From an uncultured Oscillospiraceae bacterium (lineage in GTDB: Bacteria > Bacillota > Clostridia > Oscillospirales > Oscillospiraceae): DNA of 10,295 nt. The notes beneath the pieces are model-generated. The model worked only from the letters and a program-made list of their open reading frames with translations, had not been told where the DNA came from and searched no databases. Positions 5,517-10,295 of the stretch are shown here, in pieces (position 1 is the stretch's first letter; each line of letters begins with the position of its first letter). The stretch is taken from NCBI GenBank assembly GCA_934661715.1, contig CAKUJL010000038.1:1-10295 (forward strand), written 5' to 3'. The translations under genes and the position numbers were made by a program.

Positions 5517-6695
5517 GTGACCACTATACATCATACTTCACAAAAAAGCAAGAGCAATTTCAGAATAAATTACAAGCTGCGAGAGGGGGCGATCACGCTG
5601 CGCGCGAAAAAAATCGGAAGGCTTGCGGCCATCATTGTCTGTGCGGCGGCGGCCGTGTGGCTGACGGCGTGCGTGCTGCTGCCGGTGTTCTGGCCGTTTT
5701 TCGTGGGGCTCGTCATTGCGGCGCTGGCGAAAAAGCCGGTCGCCGGGCTTCAGAAGCGCGTGGGGCTGCCGCGGGGACTGGCGGCGTTTTTGTGCGTGTT
5801 GGGGATCTATCTGCTGGCCGGGACGGGACTGTTCCTTTTGTGCAGGCTTTTGTGCCGGGAGATCGGCGGATTTCTGCACCAGCTGCCGACGCTGGCCGGA
5901 CGGCTGGAGGAACCTGCGCATGCGCTTCAGACGCGGCTTTATGCCCTTGCGGACAAATTTCCGGACGGCGTGGGCTCGGGTCTTCGCGCGGGGCTCACGA
6001 GCTTTTTTGAAAGCGGGGCAAGGCTTGGCTCGAAGCTCTATGAGAAGCTGTTCACTTTCGCCTCCGGCTTTCTCGGAAAGCTTCCGGATCTGGTCCTCGG
6101 CGCGGTGACGGCGGTTTTGTCGAGCTTCATGCTGACGGCGGAATACAGCGAGATCGCAGGCTTTTACACGCGGCACGTGCCGCCCCCGTTTCGAAGGAAG
6201 GTGTCGCAATTGCGCGGGCATCTGTCGCAGACGCTCGGCGCGTGGCTGCGGGCGCAGGGAAAGCTCATGGGCGTGACGTTTCTTATCCTGACGGCGGGGT
6301 TTTTGTTCCTGCGCGTCGACTATGCGCTTTTGTTTGCCATCCTCACGACAATCATTGACGCGCTGCCGGTCTTCGGGACGGGGACGGTGCTGCTTCCGTG
6401 GAGTTTGCTGTCTTTTCTGCGCGGCGATACGCGCTGCGGCGTGGGATTTCTGCTTTTATACGCGGCGGCGGCGCTCACGAGGCAGACGCTCGAGCCGCGG
6501 CTGGTCGGCGGGCAGCTCGGGCTTCCTCCGGTTGTGACGCTGGCGGCACTTTACGCAGGCTACCGCGTGATGGGTGTGGCGGGGATGATCGTGTTTCCGC
6601 TTTTGTCGGTTTTTTGTTTGCAGATCTACCGGTCTCTTCCCCAGCCGGACGCCGCGCCTGTGCGGAAAACGAACTACCCCACCGGAAAAGACTGA
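5517..6695 (+). CDS. AI-2E/YtvI-type membrane permease
   Basis: An integral membrane protein of the AI-2E transporter (PF01594) family, closest in style to YtvI, a sporulation-associated membrane protein of Firmicutes with unclear substrate. Hydrophobic segments lie at about residues 35-70, 88-115, 180-205 and several from 250 to 370. The family-typical DALPVFGTGTVLLPW is at 281-295, and LEPRLVGGQLGLPP at 325-338. The start is uncertain. GTG 5517 is the only standard start codon before the first membrane segment but has no Shine-Dalgarno and sits over the thrR promoter. A purine-rich GAGAGGGGG (5581-5589) lies just before ATC/ACG/CTG codons at 5592-5600, and the protein from there (365-367 residues) would fit the family better. 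Divergent from thrR; followed 61 nt later by an RluA-family gene with its own promoter. Confidence 0.88.
   Translation: MTTIHHTSQKSKSNFRINYKLREGAITLRAKKIGRLAAIIVCAAAAVWLTACVLLPVFWPFFVGLVIAALAKKPVAGLQKRVGLPRGLAAFLCVLGIYLLAGTGLFLLCRLLCREIGGFLHQLPTLAGRLEEPAHALQTRLYALADKFPDGVGSGLRAGLTSFFESGARLGSKLYEKLFTFASGFLGKLPDLVLGAVTAVLSSFMLTAEYSEIAGFYTRHVPPPFRRKVSQLRGHLSQTLGAWLRAQGKLMGVTFLILTAGFLFLRVDYALLFAILTTIIDALPVFGTGTVLLPWSLLSFLRGDTRCGVGFLLLYAAAALTRQTLEPRLVGGQLGLPPVVTLAALYAGYRVMGVAGMIVFPLLSVFCLQIYRSLPQPDAAPVRKTNYPTGKD
5523..5551 (-). promoter_or_regulatory. Sigma-A promoter of the thrR-adh-hom-lysC operon
   Basis: On the minus strand -35 TTGCTT (5551-5546), 17 bp, then -10 TATAGT (5528-5523). The predicted start near 5516 gives a leader of about 48 nt before the thrR ATG. 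No T-box, lysine riboswitch or attenuator fits in so short a leader, which agrees with control by a protein regulator. Confidence 0.7.
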
Positions 6696-6698
6696 CCC

Positions 6699-6727
6699 TT
6701 GCGGCAGGGGGCATTTTGCGGTATGAT
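6699..6727 (+). promoter_or_regulatory. Probable promoter of the RluA-family gene
   Basis: TTGCGG (6699-6704), 17 bp, then TATGAT (6722-6727), lies in the 61-nt gap after the permease gene and about 30 nt before the pseudouridine synthase ATG. The -35 is only a moderate match and the -10 is good. Confidence 0.5.
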
Positions 6728-6756
6728 ACGCAGAGAAACGGAAAGGAGGCGGTTTT

Positions 6757-7683
6757 ATGATCCTGACGCACACGGCCTTGCGCGACGGCGAGCTTTTGTC
6801 CTTTTTGCGCGGGGAGCTCTCGCTCTCGTCCGGCCTTGTCAAGCGGCTCAAATGGCGCAGCGCCTTCTTTCTCGACGGAAAGCCGGTGCACACCAACGCG
6901 CGTGTCCGCGCCGGGCAGGTCATTACCGCCAGAATCGAAGAAGCGCCCGAGGGCTTTGAACCTCAGACGCTTCCGATCGATATTTTATATGAGGACGAGG
7001 CGATCATCGCGCTCGACAAGCCTGCGGGCCAGCTCGTCCATCCGTCGCCGCAGAAAAACGACGGCACGCTTGCAAACGCGCTGCTCGGCTATTACGCCGA
7101 AACGAACCAGCCCTGCGGCATTCACCCGGTGACACGGCTCGACCGGGACACGTTCGGCGTGGTGCTTCTTGCCAAAAACGCGCACGTGCACGCGGCGCTC
7201 TGCCGGATGCACAAGGAGGGCCAAATTCAAAAGACGTATCTTGCCGCCGTCTGCGGTTGTCCGAAAAAAAGCGCGGGCGAAATTTCGCTTCCTGTTTACA
7301 AGCTCGGAAACGGGAGCCTTCTTCGCATCGTCGACCCGCGGGGAAAGCGGGCCGTAAGCCGCTACCGCGTGATGGAGAAGGATGAAGAAACGGCTATTCT
7401 TGCGCTCACACCCGTCACGGGCCGGACGCACCAGCTGCGGCTGCACTGCAAAATGGCGGGCTTTCCGATCCTCGGCGACCCACAGTATTTCTCGCCGCAG
7501 TCGATGCTTTTGTCGTCGCGGCGCGGGCTTTTTACCCAGCAGCTGTGCGCGGCGGAGCTTCTTTTTCCGCATCCTTTGACGGGGGAAAGCGTCGTCATCC
7601 GCACGAAAAAGACGGTTTCAACGGGTAACGTAGAGATCCATGTCGACGCGGGCATCCTGGATGTCCACACGGGCGTCGTCTAA
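6757..7683 (+). CDS. RluA-family RNA pseudouridine synthase
   Basis: Converts specific uridines in rRNA or tRNA to pseudouridine. Residues about 10-65 form an S4-like RNA-binding domain. The catalytic domain follows: EDEAIIALDKPAGQLVHP (79-96), then GIHPVTRLDRDTFGVVLLAK (121-140), with D129 as the catalytic aspartate of motif RLD. The later motifs are QKTYLAAVCG (158-167), TPVTGRTHQLRLHCKMAG (218-235) and PILGDPQY (237-244). The residue after the motif threonine, usually Ser in RLDxxTSG, is Phe133. The target site (RluA/C/D-type) cannot be fixed. The ATG at 6757 has a full AAAGGAGG upstream. The last 22 codons run antiparallel over the end of the gene at 7618-7980; the tail after about residue 286 is longer than usual and contains a 7-residue duplication. 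Confidence 0.95.
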   Translation: MILTHTALRDGELLSFLRGELSLSSGLVKRLKWRSAFFLDGKPVHTNARVRAGQVITARIEEAPEGFEPQTLPIDILYEDEAIIALDKPAGQLVHPSPQKNDGTLANALLGYYAETNQPCGIHPVTRLDRDTFGVVLLAKNAHVHAALCRMHKEGQIQKTYLAAVCGCPKKSAGEISLPVYKLGNGSLLRIVDPRGKRAVSRYRVMEKDEETAILALTPVTGRTHQLRLHCKMAGFPILGDPQYFSPQSMLLSSRRGLFTQQLCAAELLFPHPLTGESVVIRTKKTVSTGNVEIHVDAGILDVHTGVV

Positions 7684-7980
7684 GATCTGCCCCACGAGCG
7701 CAAGCTCCGACGTATCGTGCGCCAGATCTGCGCCCGCCAGCTCCCAGAACGTTTCGGCAAGCGCCGGGTCGCGGATTTCGGGCTGTAAGAGCTTTTGCAG
7801 CCGCTCGAGCCGGGGCCGGTTTTCCGGGGTGTAGTCGCTCGAGACGAGAAGGCGAAGACCCTCGGGCTCCTTTTTGAGCTTCAGGGAGAGCTCGTTTGCG
7901 CCGCAGGAAAACAGCACCGCGCCGAGCTCGTCGATCACCCGGCTCATCTTCTGCCGGGCCTGGGGATGTCTTGGTTTCAT
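7618..7980 (-). CDS. Small protein of unknown function, partner gene of DUF1576
   Basis: I do not recognise this 120-residue protein. It has no membrane segment or signal peptide. It is acidic and leucine-rich, with a probable helix-strand pattern. MSRVIDELGAVLFSCGANEL (12-31) slightly recalls the N-box region of GHKL ATPases, but I see no G-boxes, so this is weak. ENRPRLERLQKLLQPEIRD (53-71) looks helical. The tail carries DARVD twice (102-106, 109-113). The ATG at 7980 has AAGGAG 6-7 nt upstream. It lies 21 nt after the DUF1576 gene, so the two are probably one operon. Its last 66 bp overlap, tail to tail, the pseudouridine synthase gene. The good RBS and operon position support a real gene. 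Confidence 0.75.
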   Translation of the reverse strand: MKPRHPQARQKMSRVIDELGAVLFSCGANELSLKLKKEPEGLRLLVSSDYTPENRPRLERLQKLLQPEIRDPALAETFWELAGADLAHDTSELALVGQILDDARVDIQDARVDMDLYVTR

Positions 7981-8001
7981 AGATACTCCTTCTTGCCGCT
8001 G

Positions 8002-9276
8002 TCAGTCCTTCGCGTGCCGTTTGAACGCTTCGATGATCGGAAGCAGAATGACGCAGACGAGACCCGCGGCAAAGCCGTTATTGTATAAGTTCATACCGCC
8101 GTGCAGAATGGACGTATTCTGGACGATGGTCATGTGCAGAAAGCCCGCCGCCATACCCCAGAACACGCCGTACTGGCCGGCGATGGGCGCAAGACCCGTG
8201 CAGAACAGGACGGCCAGCAGGGGCCCCGGCGCGGTAAAGGGCACCGCGACAAGCAAAGCCTTCGCAAGCGCCGCGCCCGCCATGACGGGAAGAATGTTTT
8301 TCGGGTGCTTGCCGAACGCGGCGAAGCCCGTCATGCTCAGCACGCAGCAGACGAGCGGGCCGTTGAGCCGCACGCCGAGGGGATAAAGCGCCAACAGGTA
8401 AATAAGCCCGATTGCGCCCGTGAAGGCCATGTTGACAAGCGTCGGCGCCGCGCCGTCCATCAGGATAAAGTCCGCAACCGAACGGCCCGAGTGCCGCAGA
8501 AGGGGCGCATAATCGCGCCAGCGGCGGCAGCCGAGATAGACGCCGGAAAAAAACAGGCCCCATAAGATCACGCGCAGCAGCCACAGAAACGTTTTGTGGT
8601 CTTCAAAGCCCCAGTGCAGCTCCGTCACAAATTCGACGCCGAGACCCTTGCAGATGCTCGCGATGGCAAGACCGATGAAGCCCGCGGCAAAGCCGACGTT
8701 ATACAGATCGAAGCCCTGATGGATACGGACCGTATAGCCCGCGACGGCCGGGACAAAAACGCCGATGGCAATGCCCGAGCCCAGCATCGCGGCCCAGCAC
8801 CACACCGGCGGCAGATGCACCAGCCAGAAGCTCACAAGCGGCGACAGGCAGGTAGAAAACAGCGTCTGGTAGACGTATTTGGAGAAGGGTTCGCCCTGAA
8901 TTTTTGCATACAGCCAGCCGCCGAGCAGCACCGGCAGAATGTTCAGCAGGTTCTTTCCCAGAAGACTGAAGCCCGCCATCATGAAAAGGCAGGCAAACGT
9001 CAAACCCGTCACCGGAAGACCCATGCCGTAGACCAGCGCCGTGCTCAGTGCCAGCACCAGCGCCGCGTTCCAGAGCGCCGCGCCGATACCGCCGACGACC
9101 GCGGGGTCCGTAATGAGCCCGGCGTCGGAAATGAGAATGCGCCAGAAGCCCTGGAGCAGCTCCTGCTGCGGCTGCGAGGCGAAGGCGAATACGGCCAGAA
9201 TGAGGCACAGCGCGGGCAGAATTCCGCGGAGTACCGGATTTTGCTTGTCTCGTCGGGAGGCGGCTTTTTCTTTCAT
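8002..9276 (-). CDS. DUF1576 polytopic membrane protein with internal duplication
   Basis: A 424-residue, very hydrophobic protein that I assign to the DUF1576 family from its overall pattern (ISDAGLITDPAVVGGIGAAL, 49-68); the function of the family is unknown. It is made of two homologous halves. GFSLLGKNLLNILPVLLGG (102-120) matches GFAAFGKHPKNILPVMAGA (317-335). FSTCLSPLVS (140-149) matches FCTGLAPIAG (358-367). HQGFDLYNVGFAAGFIGL (186-203) matches HGGMNLYNNGFAAGLVCV (392-409). Such duplication is usual in channels and secondary transporters, so a transport role is a reasonable inference. The N-terminus has a short basic stretch (about 1-17) before the first membrane segment. The ATG at 9276 follows AAAGGTG at a longish spacing, and a good promoter lies about 75 nt upstream. 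It is first in a two-gene operon with the unknown gene at 7618-7980. Confidence 0.9.
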   Translation of the reverse strand: MKEKAASRRDKQNPVLRGILPALCLILAVFAFASQPQQELLQGFWRILISDAGLITDPAVVGGIGAALWNAALVLALSTALVYGMGLPVTGLTFACLFMMAGFSLLGKNLLNILPVLLGGWLYAKIQGEPFSKYVYQTLFSTCLSPLVSFWLVHLPPVWCWAAMLGSGIAIGVFVPAVAGYTVRIHQGFDLYNVGFAAGFIGLAIASICKGLGVEFVTELHWGFEDHKTFLWLLRVILWGLFFSGVYLGCRRWRDYAPLLRHSGRSVADFILMDGAAPTLVNMAFTGAIGLIYLLALYPLGVRLNGPLVCCVLSMTGFAAFGKHPKNILPVMAGAALAKALLVAVPFTAPGPLLAVLFCTGLAPIAGQYGVFWGMAAGFLHMTIVQNTSILHGGMNLYNNGFAAGLVCVILLPIIEAFKRHAKD

Positions 9277-9349
9277 ATGATAGCACCTTTTTCCAATCTT
9301 TTGATATGCCGGGAGAAGGTCTTAGCGCCGCTTTACGGCTCTTGGCATT

Positions 9350-9378
9350 ATTTTAACGGAAAAAGGACATATTGACAA
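9350..9378 (-). promoter_or_regulatory. Sigma-A promoter of the DUF1576 operon
   Basis: On the minus strand -35 TTGTCA (9378-9373), 17 bp, then -10 TAAAAT (9355-9350). It lies downstream of the rlmH terminator and predicts a start near 9343, leaving a leader of about 67 nt. The leader holds only a small GCCG/CGGC hairpin (about 9337-9325). Confidence 0.75.
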
Positions 9379-9402
9379 GAAAAAATTGTGTAAACTGCAA
9401 AC

Positions 9403-9439
9403 AAAAAGCGGCGAACCCTCAAAAGAGGATTCGCTTTTT
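9403..9439 (-). terminator. Intrinsic terminator of rlmH
   Basis: On the minus strand the 10-nt arm 9434-9425 pairs with 9420-9411 (one G-U) around a TTTT loop. CGC and then TTTTT (9407-9403) follow, and the T-tract can also pair with the AAAAA upstream of the stem. It begins directly after the rlmH stop codon. Because A and T runs flank both sides, it may also stop transcripts on the plus strand. Confidence 0.85.
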
Positions 9440-9922
9440 CTATTTGTGATACCGGGTTCCGGCCTGAATGGACTCGGCTCTGTAAAGCTGCTCGAGCGCC
9501 ATCACTCTGGCCAGATGGTGCGGAAACGTCATGCGGCTCATGGAAAGAAGAAAATCCGCCTGCTTTTTGAGCCCCGCGTCCACGCCGAACGACGAGCCAA
9601 TGAGAAAGCACGCGCTGGATTTGCCGCTTTTTTTGAGATCCGCCAGCTTCCCGGCCAGTTCTTCCGAGGATAGCCCCTTTCCCTCCGGGGCCAGAATGCA
9701 CAGCCAGCTGCCCTTCGGAATTTTCGCGCGAATCGCTTCGGCTTCTCGGGAAAGCCCCTGCGCGATCTGCGCCGCATTGGGGTCCTCCGGCAGCCGCACC
9801 TCCGGCAGCTCCACCAGCTGAAAATCGCAAAACGCCCCCAGCCGCTTCTTATACTCCTCCGCCGCCTGGATATAAAACTTCTCCTTCAGCCTTCCCATAC
9901 AAATCAGCGTAATCGAAAACAT
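9440..9922 (-). CDS. rlmH: 23S rRNA (pseudouridine1915-N3)-methyltransferase RlmH
   Basis: A SPOUT-class enzyme that methylates pseudouridine 1915 in helix 69 of 23S rRNA on assembled ribosomes, using S-adenosylmethionine. The 160-residue length is the family norm (about 155-160). Recognisable parts are the N-terminal MFSITLICMGRLKEKFY, LAPEGKGLSSEELA (78-91), and the C-terminal knot and signature: FLIGSSFGVDAGLKKQAD (106-123), LSMSRMTFPHHLARVMALEQ (126-145) and YRAESIQAGTRYHK (147-160). The usual IGG in the SAM-binding loop reads IGS (108-110), a conservative change. The ATG at 9922 follows GGGGG, a modest site. The frame stays open upstream to about 10219, but that stretch is repeat-rich intergenic DNA and would add nearly 100 unrelated residues. 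Confidence 0.96.
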   Translation of the reverse strand: MFSITLICMGRLKEKFYIQAAEEYKKRLGAFCDFQLVELPEVRLPEDPNAAQIAQGLSREAEAIRAKIPKGSWLCILAPEGKGLSSEELAGKLADLKKSGKSSACFLIGSSFGVDAGLKKQADFLLSMSRMTFPHHLARVMALEQLYRAESIQAGTRYHK

Positions 9923-9966
9923 AAAACCCCCAAAAGACCAGCAGACCTCGCGTCCGCCTCGCAGAG

Positions 9967-9988
9967 TTTGCCGCCCGCAGGCGGCAAA
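9967..9988. repeat. Perfect inverted repeat TTTGCCGCC-CGCA-GGCGGCAAA
   Basis: Two perfect 9-nt arms (9967-9975 and 9980-9988) around a 4-nt loop, without a T-tract on the minus strand, so not a typical terminator for the flanking genes. A second GC-rich inverted repeat, CGGCGG-CT-CCGCCG, follows at 10010-10023. These belong to the hairpin cluster upstream of rlmH. Confidence 0.8.
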
Positions 9989-10040
9989 TAAAATGTAAAT
10001 CATCTTATCCGGCGGCTCCGCCGACCGGAAAGATACTACT

Positions 10041-10099
10041 CGCCTTGCAAGTGTGAGCTTTTCACGCAAAGCGTGAAAAGCTTGCGCGCAGTCAAGGCG
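10041..10099. repeat. Nested long hairpin, 12-bp perfect inner stem
   Basis: The inner arms AGCTTTTCACGC (10056-10067) and GCGTGAAAAGCT (10071-10082) are perfectly complementary with an AAA loop. They are enclosed by CGCCTTG (10041-10047) and CAAGGCG (10093-10099). The whole 59-bp unit could fold as one long hairpin on either strand. It contains no reading frame of its own. It could be a dispersed intergenic repeat or a small structured RNA. Confidence 0.75.
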
Positions 10100-10110
10100 C
10101 AATCCCCCCC

Positions 10111-10135
10111 TCGGCAAAAGCCCCGGTTTTGCCGA
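10111..10135. repeat. Perfect inverted repeat TCGGCAAAA-N7-TTTTGCCGA
   Basis: Two 9-nt perfect arms (10111-10119, 10127-10135) around a 7-nt GC loop, right next to the rpsR terminator palindrome. A run of seven C (10104-10110) precedes it. Confidence 0.75.
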
Positions 10136-10136
10136 A

Positions 10137-10175
10137 GATAAAAAAATTCCGTCCGACGGACGGAATTTTTTTATC
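10137..10175 (-). terminator. rpsR terminator, 39-bp perfect palindrome
   Basis: The arms GATAAAAAAATTCCGTCCG (10137-10155) and its exact complement (10157-10175) flank one central base. Read on the minus strand this is an A-tract, a GC-rich stem and seven T (10146-10140), starting 3 nt after the rpsR stop codon. The symmetry makes it a bidirectional intrinsic terminator. It separates the S18 transcript from the repeat cluster and rlmH. Confidence 0.93.
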
Positions 10176-10178
10176 AAC

Positions 10179-10295
10179 TTATTCTGCCACGTAAGGCAGC
10201 AGGGCGATGTGACGGGCACGCTTGATGGCGACCGTCAGCTGACGCTGATGAGCAGCGCAGGTACCAGTCGTGCGGCGGGGCAGGATCTTGCCGCG
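10179..10295 (-). CDS. rpsR: 30S ribosomal protein S18, C-terminal part (runs off the right edge)
   Basis: The last 38 codons and the TAA stop are present. The sequence begins [20 protein letters not shown] and ends [13 protein letters not shown], the characteristic C-terminus of S18, which binds 16S rRNA together with S6 on the small-subunit platform. It would normally follow rpsF and ssb, which are expected beyond the right edge. It is the last gene of its transcript, as a strong terminator follows at once. Confidence 0.97.
   Translation of the reverse strand, partial: RGKILPRRTTGTCAAHQRQLTVAIKRARHIALLPYVAE

Noticed and set aside
8596..9375. Plus-strand open frame of 259 codons opposite the DUF1576 gene
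   Set aside because: Highly charged, low-complexity composition typical of the reverse strand of a membrane protein gene.
9372..9395. Plus-strand TTGACA as a promoter
   Set aside because: The nearest -10-like sequence is at 13 bp spacing and no plus-strand gene follows; the minus-strand promoter in the same place is much better.
9923..10175. CRISPR array or integration site in the repeat cluster
   Set aside because: The repeats are different palindromes, not direct repeats with regular spacers, and no cas, integrase or tRNA is present.
9440..10219. Extended RlmH of 259 residues
   Set aside because: The frame merely stays open through the rpsR terminator and inverted repeats; RlmH is complete from ATG 9922 at the usual 160 residues.

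Overview
The window looks like ordinary chromosome of a fairly GC-rich member of the Clostridia, most likely in or near the Oscillospiraceae. This is inferred from gene content (UPF0735/ThrR-type regulator, YtvI-like permease, DUF6512, DUF1576, RlmH), strong GGAGG ribosome binding sites and sigma-A promoters with 17-bp spacers. The genus cannot be named from this sequence. I found no phage, insertion sequence, CRISPR array, tRNA or rRNA.

Layout. The left end is the start of the infC-rpmI(-rplT) translation operon on the minus strand. It has a perfect TTGACA-17-TATAAT promoter, a structured leader of about 130 nt, and an infC gene that appears to start at AUC. Upstream of it, all on the minus strand, lies a four-gene aspartate-pathway operon: thrR (ACT-domain regulator), an iron-containing alcohol dehydrogenase, hom and lysC. 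Gaps are only 11-18 nt, and the operon ends in a strong intrinsic terminator. A small DUF6512 membrane protein gene follows, and its ribosome binding site is part of that terminator hairpin. Divergent from thrR, on the plus strand, are a YtvI/AI-2E-type permease and an RluA-family pseudouridine synthase. The synthase gene overlaps, tail to tail, a small unknown gene that is the second gene of a DUF1576 membrane-protein operon on the minus strand. The right end holds rlmH, an intergenic stretch of about 210 bp packed with perfect inverted repeats, a 39-bp palindromic terminator, and the 3' end of rpsR.

How the genes work together. LysC and Hom catalyse the first and third steps of the aspartate pathway to lysine, methionine and threonine. 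A ThrR-type protein encoded first in the operon probably regulates it. The Fe-ADH is the unexpected member. LysC carries a well-placed internal Shine-Dalgarno and GTG at codon 247, which would give a separate ACT-only beta subunit as in Bacillus subtilis aspartokinase II. The remaining genes are translation and rRNA-modification functions (IF-3, L35, S18, RlmH, RluA family) and membrane proteins of poorly known role.

I see no clearly new multi-gene system. The most interesting signals are regulatory: the AUC start and SD-pairing leader of infC, the lysC internal start, the terminator/RBS overlap before DUF6512, the ThrR/Fe-ADH/Hom/LysC operon, the convergent overlap with a 21-bp duplication, and the repeat cluster upstream of rlmH.
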